Of a DNA stretch of 64,000 nucleotides, positions 1 through 9,553 are shown piece by piece. This stretch comes from Platanthera guangdongensis (taxonomy: Eukaryota; Streptophyta; Magnoliopsida; Asparagales; Orchidaceae). The notes under the pieces were generated by a model. That model saw nothing but the letters and a program-made list of their open reading frames with translations. It did no database searches and was not told the origin of the DNA. The stretch's first letter is position 1. Each line of letters starts with the position of its first letter. A program made the position numbers and the translations under genes. Location: contig CM077149.1 of NCBI GenBank assembly GCA_039583875.1, positions 155,028,249-155,092,248 of the forward strand, read 5' to 3'.

Positions 1-84
1 TCGAGACATTAAGTCTTAACTTGAGAAATTGAGACTTTTGAAGTCATTCCTTGATCTCTGAGCAATGTTGTGAATCCACCTTCT

Positions 85-3000
85 CTAATCTTTTTTGTTG
101 AGCATTCCAAGTTCTGTTTTGAAGAACGTGAATTTGGTCTCGTCCAGCGGCTTCGTGAATATATCTGCAATCTGTCTGTCTGTCGGGACATATTGTAGAT
201 CTATGTCCCCATGCTACACATGCTCCCGGATGAAGTGGTATCACAGCTCTATGTTCTTTGTCCGGCTATGAGAGACTGAGTTTCTGGCTATTATAATCGT
301 GCTGGAGGAGTCGCAAAACAAAGGGATGTTTTGGACTTTGAGATTGTAATCTTTTAGCTGATTCTTTATCCATAGCAACTGTGCACAACAACTGCCTGCA
401 GAGATATACTCCGACTTGGCTGTTGAGATTGCAACACAGTTCTGATTCTTACTACTCTAGGAAATGAGCCTTCTTCCTAGGAATTGGCAAGTCCTGGAAG
501 TGCTTTTCCTGTCATCTTTGCTACCTGCAAAATCTGCATCTAAAAAACTAATTAGCTCGTTATCATTACTTCTTGGGTACCATAAGCCAAGATTTGGTGT
601 ACCTTTAAGGTATCTCAAAATCCTCTTTGCAACAACATAGTGAGATTCCTTAGAGTTCACTTGAAATCTAGCACATATACATATTGAGAACATTATGTCA
701 GATCTACTAGCAGTAAGGTATAGTAAAGATCTAATTATGCTTCTGTACTTGGTTTCATCAAAAGGTTTCCCTTTCTCATCCTTGTCTAGAGACACGGCTG
801 AACCCATTGGAGTCCTCATAGAGGTTGCGTTCTTCATTCCGAATTTCTTAATTAGCTCCTTGGTGAACTTTGTCTGCGAGATGAAAATTCCATTTTCAGA
901 TTGTTTCACCTAAAGCCCCAAGAAATACTTCAACTCTCTCATACTGCTCATTTCAAACTTCTCTTGCATAAGCTTAGAAAACTTCTTTTAGAGATTGTCA
1001 TCAGTAGAGCAAAAAATAATGTCATTGACATAAATTTGTAATAGCAAAATCTTGCATTTTATTTCCCTAAGAAATAATGTCTTATCTATCTTTCCCCTTA
1101 TGAACTTGTTCTCAAGAAGAAAGGTAGACAGCGTTTCATACTAAGCTCGAGGAGCTTGTTTCAAACCATATAATGCTTTAGATAATAGATAAACATAATC
1201 ATGAAAGTTAGACTCAACGAAACCTGGAGGTTGTTCCGCATACACCTCTTCCTTTATGTCACCATTCAGGAAGGCAGACTTCACGTCCATCTGATAGACA
1301 GTGAAGCCATTAAGAGCAGCATATGCTAGGAACAACCTGATTATCTCCATCCTTGCCACTGGAGCATACGTCTGGTCAAAGTCAATTCCTTCTTCTTGGC
1401 GATATCCTTTGGCGACGAGTCTAGCCTTGTACTTTATGATTGTTCCATCCTCGTCCATCTTGTTCCTGTAGACCCACTTTGTCCCGATGACATTCTTACC
1501 TTTGGGTCTTGGAACAAGTTTCCAGACTTGACAACGCTTGAACTAATTTAGTTCTTCTTCCATTGGCATTATCCATGACCCGTCTGAGTTTGCTTCTTCA
1601 AACTTCTTTGGTTTAACCTGCGAGAGAAAACTCAAATATAGATTCTCGTTAGTTGTACCTCTACAAGTTCTGACACCATCCCGGGGATCTCCTATGATTT
1701 GGTCCATTGGGTGATCCTTCAGATGTCTGAGCTCTAGAGTCCTTGCATATGGAGTGTCTTCAACCACCAGAGTGACTTCATCAACTTGGATGATTTTTTC
1801 ATCTTGATCATCAACCTCTCCAATTGGGGTTGGAGTGGTGATCTTGATGAACTTTTCATCATTTTCTTCAGTCATCTCACCCAAGTTAAGTTCATTCAAC
1901 TTCTTACTTGCATCTTCAATGAACACACTAGAGGAGTTGTCTTGCAGCAAGCTCGTCTTATCAAATACAACATGAATGGATTCTTCTACAACCAGAGTTT
2001 TTCTATTAATTATCTTTTATGTCTTACTATGGCTACTATACCCTATGAAAATACCTTCAAAACTCTTTTCGCTAAATTTGATAGTGTGATACTTCTCATT
2101 GTTAAGGACGAAGCACTTACAGCCAAAGATTCTAAAATATGCAACAGTCGGTTTCCTGCCCTTTAGAAGTTCGTAAGGTGTCTTATTGTGGTTCTTATTT
2201 ATGAGTGCTCGATTTTGCACGTGACATGTAGTGTTGACGGCTTCAGCCCAGAAGTATTCCGGCAGTGAGGCATCACTCAATATGGTTCTGCATGTCTCTA
2301 TGAGTGTTTTATTCCTTCTCTCAGTCACTCTGTTCTGTTGAGGAGTACGAGGAGAGGAAAACTCATGAAAGATACTCAAGCTTTCGCAGAATTCTGTCAT
2401 GGCCCCAGACTTGAACTCTGTTCCATTTTCACTTCTGATTTTGACTACGGAACAGTTGTATTCATTCTGTACTTGCCTGATAAAATTAGTAAAGATATCA
2501 AATGTATCTGACTTGTGTTTTAGAAAGAACACACACACAAAGTGCAAGTAATCATCAACAATAACCAATGTATAATCCTTACCTCCCAAACTTTTAACTT
2601 GTAGTGGACCGAACAAGTCCATATGAAGTAGATGTAAACATCGATTAGAATTTTTGCCAATAACACTTTTAAAGGTAGTCCTTGTTTGCTTGCCTTTTAC
2701 ACATGTGTGACAATATCTATCTTTAACGTATTTGACATTTGGGGCATCACTTACTATATTTAGAGAAAATAATTTATTAATAGTTTTGAAATTAATATGT
2801 GTTATTCTCTTGTGTCATTGGTCAGCAAGAGACGCACTATCTTTAGCCATAAAACACATTGGTGTAGAAGAGTCTATACAAATAAAATTCAAACAAAATA
2901 TATTTCTACTTCGAGTGTCCGATAAAATCGTTTCCATATTGTCAACCGATTTTATCAAGCACTTATCAGCATGAAATTCAACAACATATCCTTTATCACA

Positions 3001-3250
3001 AAGCTGACTTATGTTTATAAGATTGTGTTCCAATCCTTCAACATAAACCACATCTGAGAAGGATACACTACCGTTAGAGATCATACCATATCATTTAGTA
3101 ATTCCTCGGTCTAAACCTCCAAAGATGACCTTTGGCCCGTTCAAGACTGGAGAATAGTTCTGAAGAAGGCTTCTTGTCCCGGTCATGTGCCGAGAGCATC
3201 CACTGTCCAAATACCAGATAGGAGTTTTGTTGGCCTTTGGACATACCTGC
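85..3250 (-). pseudogene. pol: Copia pol (protease, integrase, RT, RNase H), decayed
   Basis: Decayed pol polyprotein that once cleaved Gag-Pol, copied the RNA and integrated the cDNA. From 3250 downward I see the protease motif WYLDSGCSRHMTG (about 3185-3215), the GAG-pre-integrase region (2815-3084), the integrase core (2017-2622; MDLFGP, SENGTEF, PQQNRVTERRN), RT (about 950-1560; [22 protein letters not shown]), and RNase H ending with IADIFTKPLDETKF near 85-190. Catalytic positions are damaged: the RT box reads YVNDI instead of YVDDI (about 1030) and the second integrase Asp reads Glu in SENGTEF. Several in-frame stops and at least two frame changes are present. No functional product is expected. 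Confidence 0.85.
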
Positions 3251-3259
3251 AATTACAAA

Positions 3260-5545
3260 TCAATTTGCCTTAGGAACCCAAATACGTTTGGGTCCTTGAT
3301 CTCTTGTTACAATGCTCCACCTACGAGTATTAGCATTATGAGTGGTCTTTCTCATATTGCCAACTTGAGGAGTTGCAAAATTTCTGGAATTAAACCAGCA
3401 GTCAATGACAAAGTGGCCAATTTTGTCACAGTACCAATAGTTAAACATGTTGTATCTTTGCCTGAAATTCTCCTGCATGACCTTTTGAGATGGTGGTCTA
3501 GCCGGGGCAGCATTCTTGGAGGAAGAAGCTTCATGGTGATGACAATCACATGATTTCTTCTCCTTCAATGACTTTTCCACAATAGGCTTTACCTTTGGTG
3601 CTTTCTTAATGTTATGACCATGATTATAAGGAGCATGACTCTGAAGAGTGATTTCTTCATAGGGTGTCTTAAAGACACTTTCACCAAAATTACGGGGATG
3701 AGTCCATCCTTGGTAACGAGACTTCGACTCTACATAAGTAGGCCTAGCCAAGTGACCGTAGGACGAGTCAAGATCAAACTCATTTGTTGGAAATATGACC
3801 TTCTTGAAAGAAGTCTGATCTTGAGGGGCATTTCCTTTTTCTTTGGCCAAAGCTTTCGTGGCCGCCTTATTATTTCTATAAGCCTTTTTCATCCTAGAAG
3901 ATTTACAAGGAGCTTCAACATGGCCTAGCCCAACACCTTTGGCCTTAGCTGAGAATTCAGCAACGAAAGGAAAGACAGTCTTGGGCTTCGAGAAACTTTC
4001 AACAAGTTTCTTTTCAGCAGCAAGTTATTCTTCCAGCTCTTTGATGATCTTCTACTTTAGGTCTAGGTGCTCAAGAGCCTTCTTATATTCTTCAATAACA
4101 GTATTGAAGTTCTCTCTGAGTGAGTCGGTCTTTGCGACTTCCTCTCTCAAAGTGCTCTCTTCAGCCTTGAGAGACTTTATCTCTTTGGCTTGAGTTTTCA
4201 CGACTTTTCGACATTTGTCGTAAGCCTTGATCAACTCCTTATATTGGGTCATGAGTTCAGATTCATCGTCAGAAGAGCTGTCCTCATGATCATGTTCAGA
4301 AACATCAGATTCAGAAAGAGGAGTGTGAGAATTTACCTTCCCAGTGAACTGGGGTTCTTGTTCTTCATCAGTCTGAGCCATTAGCCCGAAGTAGGCTTCC
4401 TCTTCTTCACTCGACTCAGATGAGTCAGAGTCGCTCATTGTCTTGCCCTTCTTGGCTATTAGGCTCTTTTCTATTCTCTTCATATTGTAAGAAGATTTCT
4501 TTTCTTCTTTTTTTCACCCTCCTTCTTGTGCGGGCAGTCAGCAATAATGTGACCTGACTTATTGCAACAATAACAAACGATGTCAGTAGAAATATGTTTG
4601 TTCTGTTTAGTAGTATACCTGTCATGGCTGCTTGTGCCTTTTCTGTGTCGATCACCATCATGACGTGATCTTCTGTATGAGGCATTCTTGCCTTTCCATT
4701 GCTTCTTCTATCCAGAATTTCTTGAACTGTCTTGAGAGTAGTGAGAACTCTCCTTCAGATAGTTCTGAGCCTGAAGTACTTAGCTCCGAGGTTTCTTCTT
4801 CACTTACTTCTTGTGCTGGGGCAAGAGAGGCAGCCTTGGACTTTCTTGAGGTGTCTACTTTGAGAGCTACAGACTTCTCATTGGATGAAGACTTGTTCTT
4901 CTCTTCTTCAGCTTTTCTTGAATTAATTTGTAGCCCATATGACATAAACTTTTCGAAGAGATTTTGCTGGTCAGTCTCAGCTAGCTTTCTGAATTCTCGA
5001 ATAGCACAAACCTTGTTATCTCATTCCTTAGTCAGGGATCTCAAGAACTTATCATTCAGTTCTCTGTTGGTGAAGACTCAGTCGTTGACTATCTTGAAGA
5101 AGTTTTCAAAAGTGTCTGCAATGGCATCCTTGGGTCCTTGTCGGAAGGCTTCATATTTTTGATTAATATGAGATATTCTATCATCCCTAACTTCTTATGT
5201 GCCTTCCATCAAGGTGACGAGGGACTGCCACATTTCCTTAGCGGATTGGCAGTGGATTAGGTTCTGCAGCATCGAGTCATCAACTGCACTTGCTATAATA
5301 TTTTTGGTCTTCTTGTCTAAAGAGACAAGTACAATCTCATCTTTATCCAGATCCATCAACTTCTTAGGAATTTTCTTTGTATGATCTATAATGGAGACGG
5401 TCATAGGAACATAAGGACCTTCTTCAACAATCATGAAGATCCTTAGATCTACAGCTTCCATGAAAAACTTAGTCCTCTCTTTCCATATGGGAAAGTTGTT
5501 CTTTGTACACAAGGGAAGCTTAGCAAAGTCCTTGACCTTGTCCAT
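3260..5545 (-). pseudogene. gag: Copia gag with two zinc knuckles, decayed
   Basis: Capsid/nucleocapsid gene of the minus-strand copia element. It starts with ATG at 5543-5545 (MDKVKDFAKLPL), 71 bases inside the primer site. The N-terminal capsid-like part runs to about 5195 (FPIWKERTKFFMEA, AKEMWQSLVTLMEG) and then breaks. Remnants continue at 4658-4945 (charged Ser/Glu region), a CCHC knuckle CYCCNKSGHIIADC (about 4530-4580), an acidic coiled-coil-like stretch (4052-4483) and a second knuckle YCDKIGHFVIDC (about 3400-3440). It ends WVPKAN-stop just before the protease. The same architecture and the same terminal stop position occur in the plus-strand relative. Broken by frameshifts. Confidence 0.82.
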
Positions 5546-5615
5546 GCTTGGTTAACTCAAAAGACAACTTAGGTCAGATCTGATCAAGATGTTAACCTTT
5601 TAATGATCAACCTCC

Positions 5616-5626
5616 CTCTGATACCA
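5616..5626 (-). other. Primer binding site (initiator tRNA-Met)
   Basis: On the minus strand this reads TGGTATCAGAG, complementary to the 3' end of plant initiator tRNA-Met and standard for Ty1-copia elements. It lies two bases inside the LTR edge at 5629, which fixes the LTR boundary and element orientation. Confidence 0.92.
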
Positions 5627-6336
5627 ATTGAAGTATTAGTTGTCTTACCTAAATCACCTAGAGGGGGTGAATAAGTGAGTTTTGCGTCTTTTGCGGAATA
5701 AAAATTTTAGAGATCTAAGCACATAAAATAACAACCACCAAGCAATCACAGAGGACACAAAGATTTATAGTGGTTCCCCAACCTTGGGTACATCCACTTT
5801 CCACTCACTGATCTGGCAAAGCACTAGACTCGGCTACTACACTATCTCGGATTGAAACCAATCCTACGCCTCGGAACAAAGTTCCTACAACTCGATCCAC
5901 AAAACGGATCTACACTCGGAAGATGAAAACTTCCTACAACTTGGAGAACAAAGCTCCTATACTCGAAAAGTAATCTCCTATAAGAATAGATTGAAAATAT
6001 GAAATACAAACAGTAATATTCCTCAGATCTGGAGATTTTGGTCAAGGTCTTCTTCCTTGAAATTTGCGGCACAGTCAGAAACTTTAAAGAAGACACGCCA
6101 CGGCAGGATCCTGATCTGAAAATTCTTGACTCGCATGATCAGAGAGAAGATGAAGAAGTTGAAGAACAATCTCAATCTGCAGGTCAACTGATCTGAATCT
6201 TCTTGAACGAAAGCCCTAGGCGATTTGCATGATGAGGAGTGGCGGCGGCTTCCATTTAGAAAAGAGAAAAATTCGATTCAGAATTCTTAGAGTATTTCTT
6301 TTCAGCGCTTGTTAGGGTTAGTCGAAATGACAAGAC

Positions 6337-6346
6337 CTTATATAAG
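6337..6346 (-). promoter_or_regulatory. LTR TATA box
   Basis: CTTATATAAG, itself palindromic, lies just downstream (on the minus strand) of the CTCGAG array and upstream of the R/U5-like segment. Its placement matches the CCTATATAAAGG box in the plus-strand copia LTR. Confidence 0.65.
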
Positions 6347-6463
6347 ATCACTCTAACGGTCATAATTAACATTAATGACGTCCACGTGGACCAATCAGAT
6401 CAAGTCATTTGAAAATCCCGTCAGTTAGGACTTAGCGAAAATTTCTGGAAAGTTGACTGAATT

Positions 6464-7010
6464 ACTCGAGTGAAAGAGAAGTACTCGAGTACTGAGATGA
6501 GTTCTCGAGAAGACAACAACAGACTACTCGAGATGAAGTCCTTCAAGAAATTCAGAACAGAATCTATAATCACTCGAGTGAAATAAAGATTACTCGAGTG
6601 CTAGAAAGGTTACTCGAGGGGTGGAGATGAACTACTCGAGAAAAAGACTTAGAGAAAATTCTGGGAGTTTAAAACTGATTACTCGAGTACTGGAACTAGA
6701 CTTCTTGAGAAGTAGATAGACTTATGGAGTACAAGAACTTTACTACTCGAGTTGGGTAGATTCAACACGAGAACATTCATTCTGTAACTCGAGACAAAGG
6801 GTTCATCTACTCGAGTGGTTAACTTGACTACTCGAGTATTATACTTAGAATATTTCTGAGAGTAAATTCTGTCAACTCGAGAAAGAGAAGAAGTCTACTC
6901 GAGTATCATTTCCTTTACTCGAATTCCAGACTAGACTTACTCGAGTACCATTTCCTTTACTCGAGTACATCTAAAGGTTTAACTCAAGTACTTAGAATTC
7001 TACTCGAGTG
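6464..7010. repeat. ACTCGAGT word array in copia LTR
   Basis: About 18 copies of CTCGAG, mostly as ACTCGAG or the full palindrome ACTCGAGT, spaced irregularly at roughly 15-55 bases, plus variants such as ACTCGAAT and ACTCAAGT. The spacers are not repeats of one another. The array ends about 120 bases upstream of the LTR TATA box. It has the same position and design as the GTGTCGACAC array in the other copia element but uses a different word. Confidence 0.9.
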
Positions 7011-7354
7011 AAATACTTAGAAAAATTCTAGTTCATGAGGATTTTCCTTTCTTCAATGAAATCAACAACATGTCTTTCACCAACAATCCTAGTGCTGAAA
7101 AATGATGAAGTGTATCCCAATAGAGAGGCTACACATGAGTCAACACCATGGATCACACAATGAGGGATTACATTTTATGGTCCTGTGTTTGGTGACCCAT
7201 TGTAAACTGACATTGGTCTACACTTGGAAATTTAATCCTGCAAACACATAACTCAAACAATACATTAAATACAACTTAATTCATCTTAGTTCAAGGGTGA
7301 CTTCACCAAATCTAGGTTATTGTGGATACAATACCCAACAAGAGGGACTTGGCT

Positions 7355-7359
7355 GTGAC
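7355..7359. other. Target site duplication of TRGAG-1, left copy
   Basis: GTGAC immediately before the LTR start TGTACAACCCC; the identical pentamer is at 16222-16226 right after the LTR end. Both belong to the chromovirus gag reading frame. Confidence 0.95.
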
Positions 7360-7548
7360 TGTACAACCCCGTATTCGCCCCTGTATAGTTTTAAGCTTTT
7401 GAGAGATTTTGCACTCTCGGTGGCCAATTTTGGCTCTAGCTCGGAAACATACTAGTAGGGGGAGGAAAAATCTACCTCCCCCCAGTGGCCCTCTTTTGAG
7501 GGGCGGGTGCGTCAAGTTGGTTAGCACCAGCCCCCGTCCCGATAGGTG

Positions 7549-9080
7549 CTTGGCGGCCTGGTGGGGCGAGACCGGCCGGGGGCCGGGGTCTCGCCCCTGC
7601 TCCTTCTAGCCTGGCGGCCTGGTGGGGCGAGACCGGCCGGGGGCCGGGGTCTCGCCCCTGCTCCTTCTAGCCTGGCGGCCTGGTGGGGCGAGACCGGCCG
7701 GGGGTCGGGGTCTCGCCCCTGCTCCTTCTAGCTTGGCGGCCTGGTGGGGCGAGACCGGCCGGGGGCCGGGGTCTCGCCCCCTGCCCCTTCTAGCCTGGCG
7801 GCCTGGTGGGGCGAGACCGGCCGGGGGCCGGGGTCTCGCCCCTGCTCCTTCTAGCCTGGAGGCCTGGTGGGGCGAGACCGGCCGGGGGCCGGGGTCTCGC
7901 CCCTGCTCCTTCTAGCCTGGCGGCCTGGTGGGGCGAGACCGGCCGGGGGTCGGGGTCTCGCCCCTGCTCCTTCTAGCGTGGCGGCCTGGTGGGGCGAGAC
8001 CGGCCGGGGGCCGGGGTCTCGCCCCCTGCCCCTTCTAGCCTGGCGGCCTGGTGGGGCGAGACCGGCCGGGGGCCGGGGTCTCGCCCCTGCTCCTTCTAGC
8101 CTGGAGGCCTGGTGGGGCGAGACCGGCCGGGGGCCGGGGTCTCGCCCCTGCTCCTTCTAGCCTGGCGGCCTGGTGGGGCGAGACCGGCCGGGGGTCGGGG
8201 TCTCGCCCCTGCTCCTTCTAGCTTGGCGGCCTGGTGGGGCGAGACCGGCCGGGGGTCGGGGTCTCGCCCCTGCTCCTTCTAGCTTGGCGGCCTGGTGGGG
8301 CGAGACCGGCCGGGGGCCGGGGTCTCGCCCCCTGCCCCTTCTAGCCTGGCGGCCTGGTGGGGCGAGACCGGCCGGGGGCCGGGGTCTCGCCCCTGCTCCT
8401 TCTAGCCTGGAGGCCTGGTGGGGCGAGACCGGCCGGGGGCCGGGGTCTCGCCCCTGCTCCTTCTAGCCTGGCGGCCTGGTGGGGCGAGACCGGCCGGGGG
8501 TCGGGGTCTCGCCCCTGCTCCTTCTAGCTTGGCGGCCTGGTGGGGCGAGACCGGCCGGGGGCCGGGGTCTCGCCCCCTGCCCCTTCTAGCCTGGCGGCCT
8601 GGTGGGGCGAGACCGGCCGGGGGCCGGGGTCTCGCCCCTGCTCCTTCTAGCCTGGCGGCCTGGTGGGGCGAGACCGGCCGGGGGCCGGGGTCTCGCCCCT
8701 GCTCCTTCTAGCCTGGCGGCCTGGTGGGGCGAGACCGGCCGGGGGCCGGGGTCTCGCCCCTGCTCCTTCTAGCCTGGCGGCCTGGTGGGGCGAGACCGGC
8801 CGGGGGCCGGGGTCTCGCCCCTGCTCCTTCTAGCCTGGCGGCCTGGTGGGGCGAGACCGGCCGGGGGCCGGGGTCTCGCCCCTGCTCCTTCTAGCCTGGC
8901 GGCCTGGTGGGGCGAGACCGGCCGGGGGCCGGGGTCTCGCCCCTGCTCCTTCTAGCCTGGCGGCCTGGTGGGGCGAGACCGGCCGGGGGCCGGGGTCTCG
9001 CCCCTGCCCCTTCTAGCTTGGCGGCCTGGCGGGGCGAGACCGGTCAGAGGCCGCGGTCTCGCCCTTGCCCCCTGCAGTTT
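7549..9080 (+). repeat. 61-base GC-rich tandem array, 5' LTR
   Basis: About 25 monomers of 61 bases. Each holds CTGGCGGCCTGGTGG, then GGGCGAGACCGGCC, GGCCGGGGTCTCGCCC and a CTCCTTCTAGC tail. The two middle blocks are complementary, so every monomer can fold into a GC hairpin. Monomer variants (TC or CC in the loop, CTGG or CTTG starts, CCCCTGCCCC or CCCTGCTCC) recur in a patterned order. Because 61 is not a multiple of 3, reading frames cycle and produce short meaningless Gly/Arg/Pro ORFs. Confidence 0.95.
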
Positions 9081-9200
9081 TACCTTCTTGCCCTCGGGGG
9101 GAATTCCCCCTTTACCCCCCGGCGTGGCTGTTTTCTATTGGCCCGAGGCCTTTTGGCCGTAGGGGTATTTTGGTCATTTCACCCACAGGACTTGGAAAAA

Positions 9201-9210
9201 CTATAAATAG
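9201..9210 (+). promoter_or_regulatory. LTR TATA box, TRGAG-1
   Basis: CTATAAATAG lies downstream of the GC array and just upstream of the inverted repeat that would open the transcript. The same box is at 15924-15933, 22958-22967 and 27422-27431 in the other three LTR copies. Confidence 0.75.
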
Positions 9211-9218
9211 ACCCCCTT

Positions 9219-9303
9219 AGGTGCCTTGGAGGGGGACTTCTTTTTAGCTTCCTCCTCCCTTAGCTTCTTCTTGGTTGAGTAGAGAGAGCTCTCCAAGGCA
9301 CCT
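9219..9303 (+). other. Inverted repeat at predicted transcript start
   Basis: AGGTGCCTTGGAG (9219-9231) is the perfect complement of CTCCAAGGCACCT (9291-9303), with 59 bases between. It starts 9 bases after the TATA box, so both arms would lie in the 5' end of the RNA and could form a 13-base-pair stem. The stem is kept at 12 bases in the 3' LTR of this element and is degraded in TRGAG-2. Confidence 0.7.
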
Positions 9304-9501
9304 AGCCTAGCCCTTTGGTGAGGGAGGGGAAGAGCTCAGGTAGCCTTCCGGGTGTGAGGTGGACCTCTGCGCTAGAGCCGAGGGTCTGTTCATAGTCTCC
9401 TAAGTCTCCGGTCCGTGATGTTCTCTCGAGTGTAGTAGGTGTGAGGTCACCCTTTCAGGGACCCCGAACTCCACAGAGGTCAAATTTGGCTTCAACACTT
9501 T

Positions 9502-9513
9502 TGGTGCGGTGAG
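9502..9513 (+). other. Primer binding site-like, TRGAG-1
   Basis: TGGTGCGGTGAG begins four bases after the LTR end. It has the TGG start required for pairing with a tRNA CCA end and is identical in TRGAG-2 (23260-23271). It is not the initiator-Met site; I cannot assign the tRNA without a search. Confidence 0.6.
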
Positions 9514-9553
9514 CGTGGACAGTGACCAGCACAGAAGATCTCAGGAGAGTGTC

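Larger units (their letters stand above)
1..7340 (-). mobile_element. SIRE-like Ty1-copia retrotransposon, 3' part outside window
   Basis: Read on the minus strand, the order is LTR (7340 down to 5629), primer binding site, gag, protease, integrase, reverse transcriptase and RNase H, which is the Ty1-copia order. The long gag with two CCHC knuckles and the word array in the LTR match the SIRE/Maximus lineage and the plus-strand relative at 18268-36676. RNase H ends at about 85, so any additional ORF and the 3' LTR lie left of the window. The coding part is broken by many stops and frameshifts. It sits in the gag of the old chromovirus: the next 19 bases (7341-7359) are chromovirus sequence. 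If the insertion made a 5-base duplication, AGAGG should also flank the unseen far end. Confidence 0.88.
5629..7340 (-). repeat. 5' LTR of minus-strand copia element
   Basis: On the minus strand the LTR begins TGTTGGGTATTG (7340) and ends ...TAATACTTCA (5629), 1712 bases. Both ends match the style of the plus-strand relative (TGTTGGGTACATTGG ... CTTTCA). From 5' to 3' it holds a CTCGAG word array (7010-6464), a TATA box (6346-6337), the leader, and a conserved end segment around 5640-5800 that includes the complement of GTGGTTCCCCAACCTTGGG and ACCTAGAGGGGGTGAATA. Only one LTR is in the window, so its age cannot be estimated. Confidence 0.88.
7360..9497 (+). repeat. 5' LTR of TRGAG-1
   Basis: Starts TGTACAACCCCGTATTCG and ends GGTCAAATTTGGCTTCAACA. 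It consists of a unique 5' segment (7360-7548), about 25 GC-rich 61-base monomers, a short unique segment, a TATA box at 9201-9210, and an R/U5 part with a 13-base inverted repeat. The matching 3' copy differs by scattered substitutions and small indels. Confidence 0.93.

Noticed and set aside
7546..9162. Many 60-117 codon plus-strand ORFs rich in Gly/Arg/Pro in the LTR arrays (also at 14271-15929, 22103-22919, 26575-27427)
   Set aside because: They arise from the 61-base GC-rich monomer cycling through all three frames; no conserved start, stop or domain.
9509..9553. Upstream extension of the TRGAG-1 gag frame
   Set aside because: No ATG in this part and it overlaps the primer site; the first ATG is 9554.
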